From: Cohnella caldifontis
Lineage (GTDB): Bacteria > Bacillota > Bacilli > Paenibacillales > Paenibacillaceae
NCBI RefSeq assembly: GCF_029360585.1
Contig: NZ_JAQZSJ010000030.1
Span: 215 to 33,656, forward strand
Direction: 5' to 3'
Length of the DNA: 33,442 nucleotides
Of this stretch, positions 7,481 to 14,668 are shown piece after piece. The position numbers and the translations under genes were made by a program. How positions within the stretch are numbered: position 1 is the first letter of the stretch; each line of letters begins with the position of its first letter. The notes below the pieces were generated by a model, which was given only the letters and a program-made list of their open reading frames with translations, searched no databases and was not told the DNA's origin.

Positions 7481-8554
7481 TTACGGCATCTGGTCCAAAT
7501 ACACTTCCTGTTTGCGCTTCGCCGATTCCATAGCCGCCAGCGTAAAGCGGAGCACTTCCCGCCCTTCTTTGGCGTTCAGCTTCGGTTCGCGGTTAAACTT
7601 AATGCAATCAATGAAATCCTTGGTCGAATCGATGAACGAATCCGCCCAATTGTCGCGCAAATTCTCGTAGTTCGTCGTCTGACCGTCGCGGTATACGATC
7701 AAGGTCGGAATCTGCAGCATTTTCGCCGTGCACCTCGTGATCCAGAGAACACCCTTCGTTCCGGTCACTTCAACCCGTTCGTCGATCGAGTAATAGTCCG
7801 TGTTGATGAACATGTCTTTGGAGGTCACGATATCCATGATCCCGTACCGCTTGGAATCCTTGTACTTCCACATGATCATCGCCGGCGAATCCTGGTAGTA
7901 GACTTCCGGCACGATCTCCGTCCGATCGATCCATGCCGATACTTTCTCCACTTCACCCATCAAATACATAGCCAGCGAAAATTTATGGAAGCCGTCATCG
8001 AACACGAGCGGGCCGCCCCCGCAAGTTTCCTCGTTCATGCGCCAGGCCCACGCTTCCTGCGGCACTTCCCAGCCCAGGTCTGCGCGTCCCGCATTGGACT
8101 TGATCCGAATGGAGATCGGTTCGCCGATTTCGCCGGCATCGATCAATTCCTTCGCTTTCACGAGCGGCGGATACCAGATGAAATTCTCGTATACCTTCAG
8201 CTTCACGCCGGCTTTTTCCGCGGCCTCCACCATAAGATCAGCCTCAGCCAAAGTGAGCGCCATCGGCTTCTGCAGCGAAACATGCTTGCCGGCCTCGCAT
8301 GCCTGAATGGTCATCTTGCAGTGAAGATGGTGGGGAACCAGCAGCTCGACGGCGTCGATCTCATCGTCTTTCAGTACTTCGGCGTAATCCGTATATACTT
8401 TGTCGGCTCCCCATTCCTTCGCCTTCTCTTCCGCCTTGCTGCGGTCCAGGTCGCACACGGCGGCGATTTTCGCGTCCGGATGTTCAAGATACCCTAACGC
8501 GTTCAGTGCGGAAATTCTCCCGGCGCCGACGATACAAACGCGAATCAAACTCAA
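7481..8554 (-). CDS. Gfo/Idh/MocA family oxidoreductase, 357 aa
   Basis: An NAD(P)-dependent sugar or polyol dehydrogenase-type protein. The N-terminal Rossmann fold has GAGRIS at residues 11-16; the catalytic lysine motif reads QKPMA instead of the usual EKP, so the Lys-Pro pair is kept while Glu is replaced by Gln. The C-terminal half is the alpha/beta substrate domain. The start codon is TTG at 8554, supported by GAGGTG about 7 bases upstream; no ATG is available. It lies downstream of the IclR gene and just before the malic enzyme in the same direction. Substrate unknown; the family acts on inositols, sugars and sugar acids, which fits the other genes. Confidence 0.9.
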   Translation of the reverse strand: MSLIRVCIVGAGRISALNALGYLEHPDAKIAAVCDLDRSKAEEKAKEWGADKVYTDYAEVLKDDEIDAVELLVPHHLHCKMTIQACEAGKHVSLQKPMALTLAEADLMVEAAEKAGVKLKVYENFIWYPPLVKAKELIDAGEIGEPISIRIKSNAGRADLGWEVPQEAWAWRMNEETCGGGPLVFDDGFHKFSLAMYLMGEVEKVSAWIDRTEIVPEVYYQDSPAMIMWKYKDSKRYGIMDIVTSKDMFINTDYYSIDERVEVTGTKGVLWITRCTAKMLQIPTLIVYRDGQTTNYENLRDNWADSFIDSTKDFIDCIKFNREPKLNAKEGREVLRFTLAAMESAKRKQEVYLDQMP

Positions 8555-8618
8555 TTCCGCTCACCTCATGGAAGTTTAATAGGATATAACAATTCTGCAT
8601 TTGTATGAACAAGCAGCA

Positions 8619-9440
8619 TCAAACAAAATACTTCATGCCGAGATCGTCGGAAATCGCATGCGCGTAATGGGTCACGAGTGCGGCGATCCGCTCTTCTTCC
8701 TTCTGCGAATATCGAATCGAAGGCACCGATACGCTGAACGACGCGACGACTTTCGCTTCATGGTTCAGCAGCGGCGCGCCGATGCAATAGACGTTCGGCT
8801 GGAATTCCATGCGGTCGCGGGAATAGCCGCGGCGCTTGATGTCCATGATTTCCTTGACGATGGCCTGCTTGTCCGTGAGCGTATGTTCCGTCAGCGCCTT
8901 AAGCTCGATCCGGGACAACAGCTCGTCCAGTTCCGCTTCGTTATAGCCGCTGAGCAAAGCGCGTCCGGTCGCCGTGCAGTAAATCGGCGATTCGTTGCCA
9001 ACATATGCGCTGTCGACTTTGATCGCGTGCGTAGACTCGATTCTGAAAATCGGAATGACGTGCAAATCCTTCCGAATGCTCAGATGGATCGTCTCCGGCA
9101 GCTCCGCATGAAGCTTCTCCAGATGGGGAACCGCGATGCTCTTAATGTCCAAATGATCGAGAAACGAGTTTTTGAGCGCAAGGATCCGCAGACCGATAAA
9201 ATATTTCTTGGTCTCTTCGTTCTGATAAATATAGTCGCGGGTCCGCAACGTATTGACCAGGTTGTACGTCGTGCTGACTTGCAGATCGACCCGCTTGGCA
9301 AGCTCGCTGATCGTCAGCCCGTTTTTCTGGGATGACAATTCCTCCAGGATATCGAGGATGCGATCGACAGACTGTATTCTGACTTTGTTTTTCTTGTCCA
9401 GGGTCACCGTCACCTTTTTATTATATAAAATCGATGTCAA
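8619..9440 (-). CDS. IclR family transcriptional regulator
   Basis: An N-terminal winged helix-turn-helix (RIQSVDRILDILEEL ... LTISELAKRVDLQVSTTYNLVNTL) is followed by the IclR effector-binding domain with CTATGRALLSG and YSRDRMEFQPNVYCIGAPLLN. It is placed inside the catabolic operon, after the IlvD/Edd dehydratase, and probably regulates it. The start is uncertain: the longest frame begins with TTG at 9440 without a ribosome binding site, while GTGs at 9413 and 9407 are downstream of a palindrome (9416-9430) that matches those before the ThDP gene. If that palindrome is an operator, one of the GTGs is the likelier start (about 264 or 262 aa). Confidence 0.9.
   Translation of the reverse strand: MTSILYNKKVTVTLDKKNKVRIQSVDRILDILEELSSQKNGLTISELAKRVDLQVSTTYNLVNTLRTRDYIYQNEETKKYFIGLRILALKNSFLDHLDIKSIAVPHLEKLHAELPETIHLSIRKDLHVIPIFRIESTHAIKVDSAYVGNESPIYCTATGRALLSGYNEAELDELLSRIELKALTEHTLTDKQAIVKEIMDIKRRGYSRDRMEFQPNVYCIGAPLLNHEAKVVASFSVSVPSIRYSQKEEERIAALVTHYAHAISDDLGMKYFV
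9416..9430. promoter_or_regulatory. Candidate IclR operator at the regulator's own start
   Basis: TTTTATTATATAAAA is a 15-base near-palindrome (6 of 7 arm pairs) that differs at one arm position, apart from the central base, from the two perfect sites before the ThDP gene at 14478 and 14535. Its location at the 5' end of the IclR gene suggests autoregulation. Confidence 0.5.
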
Positions 9441-9490
9441 TGGGTATCGTACTAAAGGGCCGGTGACCTGTCAACGAATGTCAGGCAGCG

Positions 9491-11152
9491 TTATAGGAAG
9501 TCGAAATCGCAGCCTTTGTCCGCCTGCATCACTCGCTTCTGATACAGCCGCGTATAGCCTCGATCCGCGATCTTCGGCGGCGTCCACTCCGCCCTTCTGC
9601 GCTGCAGCTCCTCCTCCGGCACGTGCAGGGTCAGCGTGCCCGCGTAGGCGTCGAGCTCGATTTCGTCTCCGTCTCTGACGAGGGCGAGCGGGCCGCCTAC
9701 GGCCGCTTCCGGCGCCACGTGCAGAACGACCGTACCGAACGCCGTGCCGCTCATCCGGGCATCCGACAAGCGGACCATATCCCGGACGCCGGCTTGAAGC
9801 AGCTTCCGGGGAATCGGGATCATGCCGGCTTCCGGCATGCCGGGCGCGCCGACGGGACCGGCGTTCTGCATCACGAGCACGCTGTCTGGCGTAACTTCGA
9901 GCTGCGGATCATTGATACGGGTTTCCATATCCTCCAGCGAACGAAACACGACCGCTTTGCCCCGGTGCCTGAGCAGCCCTTCGGTCGCTGCCTTGGATTT
10001 GATAATCGCGCCGTCCGGGGCCAAGTTGCCCTTCAGTACGGTAATGCCCCCGTCCCGATACAGCGGGTCGCCGAAGGGGCGAATGATGTCCCGGTATGCA
10101 TCGTCCGTCTTCGCGTCGGCGATATTCTCGCCGATCGTCTTGCCGGATACCGATCGCTCCTCCAGATGGAGCAGGGAGGACATCTCCCGCATGAGGGCCG
10201 GCACTCCGCCTGCATAGTGGAAATCCTGCAGCTGGTACTTCCCGGCCGGACGCAAGTTGGCCAGGAAAGGCGTCGTCGCGCTCAGCGCGTGGAAATCGTC
10301 CAGCTTGATGTCGATCCCGAGTCGACGCGCGATGGCGATTAAGTGAATCACCGCATTCGTCGAGCCGCCGATCGCCATCAGCACGCGGATCGCGTTCTCG
10401 AACGCGCCCCGCGTCATGATATCGGACGGCTTGGTTCCGTTGCGGACCAACTCTACGATCGCTTTGCCCGTTTGCTGGGCGTGCGACAGACGTTCGTTCA
10501 GGACGGCGGGAATGGCGGCGCCTCCGGGAAGCATCATGCCGAGCGCTTCGGAGCAAGCGGCCATCGTGCTGGCCGACCCCATCACCATGCAATGGCCGGC
10601 GGTCGGCGCCAGCTTGGCATTGATCTCGCTTAACTCTTCATCGCTGATGGTCCCCGCTTTGTATTCCTGCCAGAAAAACCGGCAATCCGTGCAAGCGCCC
10701 AGCGTCTGGCCCTTATGCTCCCCGTTCGACATCGGGCCGCCCGTGAACATGATCGCCGGCTTGTCTGCGCTGGCGGCGCCCATCAGCAGCGCCGGCGTCA
10801 TCTTGTCGCAGCCTCCGATGAGGACGACGCCGTCGATCGGCTGCGCGCGGATCATTTCCTCCGCGTCCATCGCCGCCAGGTTCCGGTACAACATCGTCGT
10901 CGGACTGATGAACATCTCGCCGAGCGAGATGACCGGGAATTCCAGCGCAGTCCCGCCGGCTGCCGTCACGCCCCGTTTGATCGCCTCGATCATCGGGCCC
11001 AAATGGCTATGGCATCGATTCACTTCGCTGGACGTATTGCAAATGCCGATGACCGGTTTGTCGAAATCTTCCGGATCGTGCCCCAAGTGCCGACTAAACG
11101 CCGATCTAAGATAACGACTGAAGCCCTCGTCGCCGTAAGATGTATGCGCCAT
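9491..11152 (-). CDS. IlvD/Edd family sugar-acid dehydratase, 553 aa
   Basis: A [Fe-S] cluster dehydratase that converts a 2,3-dihydroxy (sugar) acid to a 2-keto-3-deoxy acid. Conserved cysteines are at 47 (EVNRCHSH), 115 (GGCDKMTPA) and 188 (GHCMVMGSAS), matching the three [2Fe-2S] ligands known in arabonate-type dehydratases, with Lys117 beside the second. The C-terminal domain includes NAGPVGAPGMPEAG and SDARMSGTAFG. Length (553) is close to branched-chain dihydroxy-acid dehydratase, but the gene context (ALDH, ThDP enzyme, sugar transporter) points to sugar-acid catabolism rather than valine synthesis. It follows the ALDH gene by 26 bases in one operon. Exact substrate unknown. Confidence 0.9.
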   Translation of the reverse strand: MAHTSYGDEGFSRYLRSAFSRHLGHDPEDFDKPVIGICNTSSEVNRCHSHLGPMIEAIKRGVTAAGGTALEFPVISLGEMFISPTTMLYRNLAAMDAEEMIRAQPIDGVVLIGGCDKMTPALLMGAASADKPAIMFTGGPMSNGEHKGQTLGACTDCRFFWQEYKAGTISDEELSEINAKLAPTAGHCMVMGSASTMAACSEALGMMLPGGAAIPAVLNERLSHAQQTGKAIVELVRNGTKPSDIMTRGAFENAIRVLMAIGGSTNAVIHLIAIARRLGIDIKLDDFHALSATTPFLANLRPAGKYQLQDFHYAGGVPALMREMSSLLHLEERSVSGKTIGENIADAKTDDAYRDIIRPFGDPLYRDGGITVLKGNLAPDGAIIKSKAATEGLLRHRGKAVVFRSLEDMETRINDPQLEVTPDSVLVMQNAGPVGAPGMPEAGMIPIPRKLLQAGVRDMVRLSDARMSGTAFGTVVLHVAPEAAVGGPLALVRDGDEIELDAYAGTLTLHVPEEELQRRRAEWTPPKIADRGYTRLYQKRVMQADKGCDFDFL

Positions 11153-11178
11153 GATGGTCCCCGCTTTCCGTTATGTGA

Positions 11179-12612
11179 TTACAGTACCTTCATGGAGATG
11201 TATTTCGTCTCCAGGAAGTCCTTCAACCCTTCTCTGCCGCCCTCGCGGCCTACACCGGATTCCTTCACCCCGCCGAACGGCGCCTGCGCGACCGCGGGCA
11301 GCGCGTCGTTCAACCCGACAATGCCGTATTCCAGCCGTTCCGCGACGTATACGGCCCGATTAATATCGTTCGTATAGAAATAAGAGGCCAGACCGTAAGG
11401 AACGTTGTTGGCCCTCTCGATCACCTCGTCGACGGTATCGAATACCATCACGGGCGCGACCGGTCCGAACGTTTCCTCCGAGCAGATTTGCATATCGTCG
11501 GTAACATCCGTCAAGATGGTAGGCTCGTAGAAGTGGCCCGCGCTGGCCCGTCTGTTGCCTCCGACTAAAATTTTCGCCCCTTTGGCGACCGCGTCCCGGA
11601 CGTGCTCCTCCGACTTGGCTACCGCATTCTCGTCGATGAGCGGTCCGAGGTTGACGCCGCTGTCCAGACCGTCTCCCATTCTGAGCGCTTCAACCTTCGC
11701 TTTGAACAGGGCCTCGAATCGTTCCTTGATCGGCCGTTCCACGTAAACCCGATTCGCGCAGACGCACGTCTGCCCGGCATTGCGGAACTTGCTCGCCATG
11801 ACGCCGTTTACCGCCTCTTCGAGGTTGGCATCGGCGAATACGATGAACGGCGCGTGGCCGCCCAATTCCATCGAGACGCGCTTCATTTGATTGGCGGCTT
11901 CCTTCGTCAAATACTTGCCGGTATCGGTCGAGCCCGTGAAGGTAATCTTCCGAACCTTCTCGTTGGTCAAAATTTCTTCCCCGACTTCGCCCGATCGGGA
12001 AGTGGTGATCAGATTCATGACCCCGGGCGGCAAGCCGGCTTCCTCCAGCACCTCGAACAACACGGTCGCGTTCAGCGGCGTTTGCTTGGCGGGCTTCAGG
12101 ACAACCGTGCAGCCGGCGGCCAGCGCCGGCGCGATTTTCCGGGTCGGCATGCCTTGGGGAAAATTCCACGGGGTAATGGCCGCCACCACGCCAACCGGCT
12201 GCTGGATGACCATGATCCGCTTCTCGGCGACGCTGGCCGGAATCGTCTCGCCGTAAACCCTTCTCGCTTCCTCCCCGAACCAGCGGAAGAAGCTGGCGGC
12301 ATACTGCACTTCGTTCCTCGCCTCCTGGAGCGGCTTGCCCTGCTCCAGCGTCATGATTTCCGCCAGCTTCTCGGAATTGCGCATCATCGCATCGTAACAG
12401 GCCATCAAATAATCGGCACGCTCGAGCGCGGACAGACGGGACCACTTATGGAATGCCCGCTGCGCCGCATCGATCGCCAGGCGGGTTTCTTCCTTCCCGC
12501 CGTCGGCTGCATAGCCCAGAAGCTGCCCCGTCGCCGGATTGAGCGTAGGGAAGCTTCGGCCGCCTGCCGCGTCCGTCCATTTTCCGTCAATATACAAGGA
12601 GCCTTTCATCAT
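11179..12612 (-). CDS. NAD(P)-dependent aldehyde dehydrogenase (succinate-semialdehyde type), 477 aa
   Basis: Oxidises an aldehyde to the acid. The ALDH active site is intact: Asn150 in ITPWNFP, Glu249 in MELGGHAPF, and the nucleophile Cys283 in NAGQTCVCANR; the cofactor loop FTGSTDTGK lies at 225-233. The overall pattern (KVDA-like mid region, GVKESGVGREGG near the C-terminus) is that of the GabD/2-oxoglutarate-semialdehyde group, which includes enzymes at the end of non-phosphorylative pentose pathways. Two adjacent ATGs (12612, 12609) follow GGGAGG. It lies between the ThDP enzyme and the IlvD/Edd dehydratase, spaced by 37 and 26 bases, so all three are one operon. Confidence 0.92.
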   Translation of the reverse strand: MMKGSLYIDGKWTDAAGGRSFPTLNPATGQLLGYAADGGKEETRLAIDAAQRAFHKWSRLSALERADYLMACYDAMMRNSEKLAEIMTLEQGKPLQEARNEVQYAASFFRWFGEEARRVYGETIPASVAEKRIMVIQQPVGVVAAITPWNFPQGMPTRKIAPALAAGCTVVLKPAKQTPLNATVLFEVLEEAGLPPGVMNLITTSRSGEVGEEILTNEKVRKITFTGSTDTGKYLTKEAANQMKRVSMELGGHAPFIVFADANLEEAVNGVMASKFRNAGQTCVCANRVYVERPIKERFEALFKAKVEALRMGDGLDSGVNLGPLIDENAVAKSEEHVRDAVAKGAKILVGGNRRASAGHFYEPTILTDVTDDMQICSEETFGPVAPVMVFDTVDEVIERANNVPYGLASYFYTNDINRAVYVAERLEYGIVGLNDALPAVAQAPFGGVKESGVGREGGREGLKDFLETKYISMKVL

Positions 12613-12649
12613 ATCGGTTCATTCCTCCCGCAATGGTTTTTTCCTCTGC

Positions 12650-14461
12650 TTACAATAAGTTTTCCTTTGCCTTACCCGACTCGTAGCTTTTTCTCCGTTC
12701 GCTCATATATGTCGGAATCGGCACATCCCACCAGCCGGTCGCTTCGCCGCCCGAATAAGGGAATTCGCGATTGACCGTAATTTCGATCAGGGCCGGCCCG
12801 TTCTGGCGGAAAGCCCGCTGCAGCGCTCCCTTGATTTCGTCGGGCCGACTGATCTTTTCCGCGTATACGCCGAAGCCTTGCGCGATATGCGCGAAATCCG
12901 GCGTGTACAGCTCCCCTTCGTTTTCGATTCTGAATTCCGTGGCGACCACTCTGTCGCTGCCGAATTGGGCGTGCTGCAAGTCCGATATCGCCGCCCAGCC
13001 GGAATTGTTGAGCACGATGGCCACGACCGGAATCCGGTATTGAACGGCGGTCGCCAACTCCTGCATCGTCATCGAGAAATCGCCGTCCCCCACAACCACG
13101 GCGACTTGCTTATCCGGCGCTGCCAGCTTCGCCCCCAGCCCCGCAGGCAAGGCGTATCCCATCGTCGAGAACCCTGCTGTCGTGACATTCGTACCGGGCG
13201 CAAGGAAGGGGAATTCCTGAAGCAGCTGCGCCTGGCTGTTGCCCGACGAGGTAACCACGATGGCATCGCGGTCCAGAAACTCCCGCAATTCCTTGTAAAA
13301 TCTCGAGATCGTCACCGGCGCGCGATCATCGTTCTGCGCCTTGGCCAGGTGAGCGAACCACTCCGCCTTTTTGCGCTGAATGTCGAGATAATAATCCGAC
13401 TGCTGCCAATCCCGCTCCAGCCGGTTATCCCTTAAGTACTCGACCATCGCCTTCATCACGTATTTGCTGTCTCCGACGACGCCGAGCTCGACCGGGTAGT
13501 TCTTGCCGATCTCCCGCGGGTCAATATCGACGTGAATCAGCTTGGTACGCGGAAATCCGAAGCCGACTTCCTTATGGTAAGAAGAGGTGCTCTGGTCGGA
13601 AAAACGGCATCCGACGGCAAGAATGACATCCGCTTCGCGGGCCAGGCTGTTGCCGCACGTCGTTCCCTTCGTGCCCGCGTGCCATCCGTACAGCGGGTGA
13701 TCCTCCGCCATCGACGCCTTGCCGCTGAACGTGGTGATGACGGCAGCGCCCAGCGCTTCTGCCAGCGCTTGCAATTCCGCATAGGCACCGGTAGCATGCA
13801 CGCCCCCTCCGGCGAGAATGACCGGCCGCTTGGCGTCAAAGAGCAATTGGACCGCCCGGTCAAGGCCTGCGAACACGCGTGCGGTATCGACTACCGTGCT
13901 TCTTCTTGTTCGCGGGTCCGCCAATTCCACATCGATCGAGTCCGCCTGGATATCCATCGGCATGTTCAGCAGAACCGGACCTCTTCTGCCGGACATCATT
14001 TCGTTGAATGCCATGTTCATGACCCGAGGCACCTGGTCGACGCGGGTAACTTGCCAGCTTCTCTTCGTAATCGGCTCGAATACCCGGGACGAATTGGCCC
14101 AACTGTATTTCTCGATCTCCTGCAGCACCCCCCTGCCGAACATGTGGGTATGGGTTTCGCCGATGACGGTAAACACCGGCACCGAGTCCACGTAGGCGGT
14201 CGCGAGGCCTGTCGCGGTATTCATGGCGCCCGGCCCGATCGACGCATAGGTGGCCAGGGGCTGCTTTTTGACCCGATAATAGCCGTCGGCCATATGTATG
14301 GCGCTTTGCTCGTGCCTGACCATAATGTTCTTGATCTTATCTTTCCGGTCCACGAACGAATCGGCGAAAGCCAGAATGCCGTGCCCGGGAATGCCTATGA
14401 TATAAGGCACTCCCTCCATCATCAGGTGCTCCATCACAATCTCGCTGCCCGTCAATCGCAT
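12650..14461 (-). CDS. Thiamine-diphosphate-dependent enzyme, acetolactate-synthase-like, 603 aa
   Basis: All three ThDP-enzyme domains are present: the PYR domain with catalytic Glu51 (RHEQSAIHMADGY), a central Rossmann-like domain (PVILAGGGVHATG, HVDIDPREIGKNYP), and the PP domain with GDGDFSMTMQEL...NNSGW, the Mg2+/diphosphate motif. It resembles acetolactate synthase large subunits, but no small subunit gene is present, so it is more likely a catabolic 2-keto-acid decarboxylase or carboligase. The start is supported by GAGGTGAAGG directly before the ATG. It is the first gene of the IclR-linked operon and has two perfect palindromes in its upstream region. The aldehyde dehydrogenase that follows may oxidise the aldehyde it makes; this is inference. 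Confidence 0.88.
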   Translation of the reverse strand: MRLTGSEIVMEHLMMEGVPYIIGIPGHGILAFADSFVDRKDKIKNIMVRHEQSAIHMADGYYRVKKQPLATYASIGPGAMNTATGLATAYVDSVPVFTVIGETHTHMFGRGVLQEIEKYSWANSSRVFEPITKRSWQVTRVDQVPRVMNMAFNEMMSGRRGPVLLNMPMDIQADSIDVELADPRTRRSTVVDTARVFAGLDRAVQLLFDAKRPVILAGGGVHATGAYAELQALAEALGAAVITTFSGKASMAEDHPLYGWHAGTKGTTCGNSLAREADVILAVGCRFSDQSTSSYHKEVGFGFPRTKLIHVDIDPREIGKNYPVELGVVGDSKYVMKAMVEYLRDNRLERDWQQSDYYLDIQRKKAEWFAHLAKAQNDDRAPVTISRFYKELREFLDRDAIVVTSSGNSQAQLLQEFPFLAPGTNVTTAGFSTMGYALPAGLGAKLAAPDKQVAVVVGDGDFSMTMQELATAVQYRIPVVAIVLNNSGWAAISDLQHAQFGSDRVVATEFRIENEGELYTPDFAHIAQGFGVYAEKISRPDEIKGALQRAFRQNGPALIEITVNREFPYSGGEATGWWDVPIPTYMSERRKSYESGKAKENLL

Positions 14462-14477
14462 TCCTTCACCTCATTTA

Positions 14478-14492
14478 TTTTATATTATAAAA
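14478..14492. promoter_or_regulatory. Candidate IclR operator 1 upstream of the ThDP operon
   Basis: TTTTATATTATAAAA: two perfect 7-base inverted arms around one base, 17 bases upstream of the ATG at 14461 and overlapping a TATAAT on the minus strand. A protein bound here would block transcription or the start of the message. A second copy is centred 57 bases away. Confidence 0.55.
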
Positions 14493-14534
14493 AGTCATTC
14501 TACAAAGTGCTGAAAAAAATAACCGGCACTTGTT

Positions 14535-14549
14535 TTTTATAATATAAAA
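14535..14549. promoter_or_regulatory. Candidate IclR operator 2 upstream of the ThDP operon
   Basis: TTTTATAATATAAAA: again two perfect 7-base arms, identical in arms to operator 1. The region 14462-14580 is very AT-rich, so chance palindromes are a concern, but a third near-copy lies at the IclR gene start. The 57-base spacing between centres could allow looping or cooperative binding. Confidence 0.5.
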
Positions 14550-14636
14550 TAATATTATTTATTATAGAAATATTAGCACATTGAAAAGCGGAGTGTCAAC
14601 GGTGATCCCGCAGTTTCGTCACCCTGAATGAGATTG

Positions 14637-14668
14637 CGAAATAAGCGTGCGATCGCACGCTTATTTCG
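14637..14668 (-). terminator. Perfect 32-base palindrome at the chemoreceptor stop codon
   Basis: Sixteen bases on each side of 14652/14653 are exact inverted copies (core GCGTGCGATCGCACGC, arms ending CGAAATAA/TTATTTCG). The palindrome contains the last codons and the TAA of the chemoreceptor gene. As RNA it forms a very stable hairpin ending in TTATTTCG, a weak T tract, so it is a probable terminator or 3'-end stabiliser separating the chemoreceptor from the ThDP operon. Confidence 0.65.

Noticed and set aside
7478..8497. A 339-codon plus-strand frame opposite the Gfo/Idh gene
   Set aside because: It is an antisense shadow of a clear family member, with a His/Arg/Phe-rich composition typical of reverse translation.
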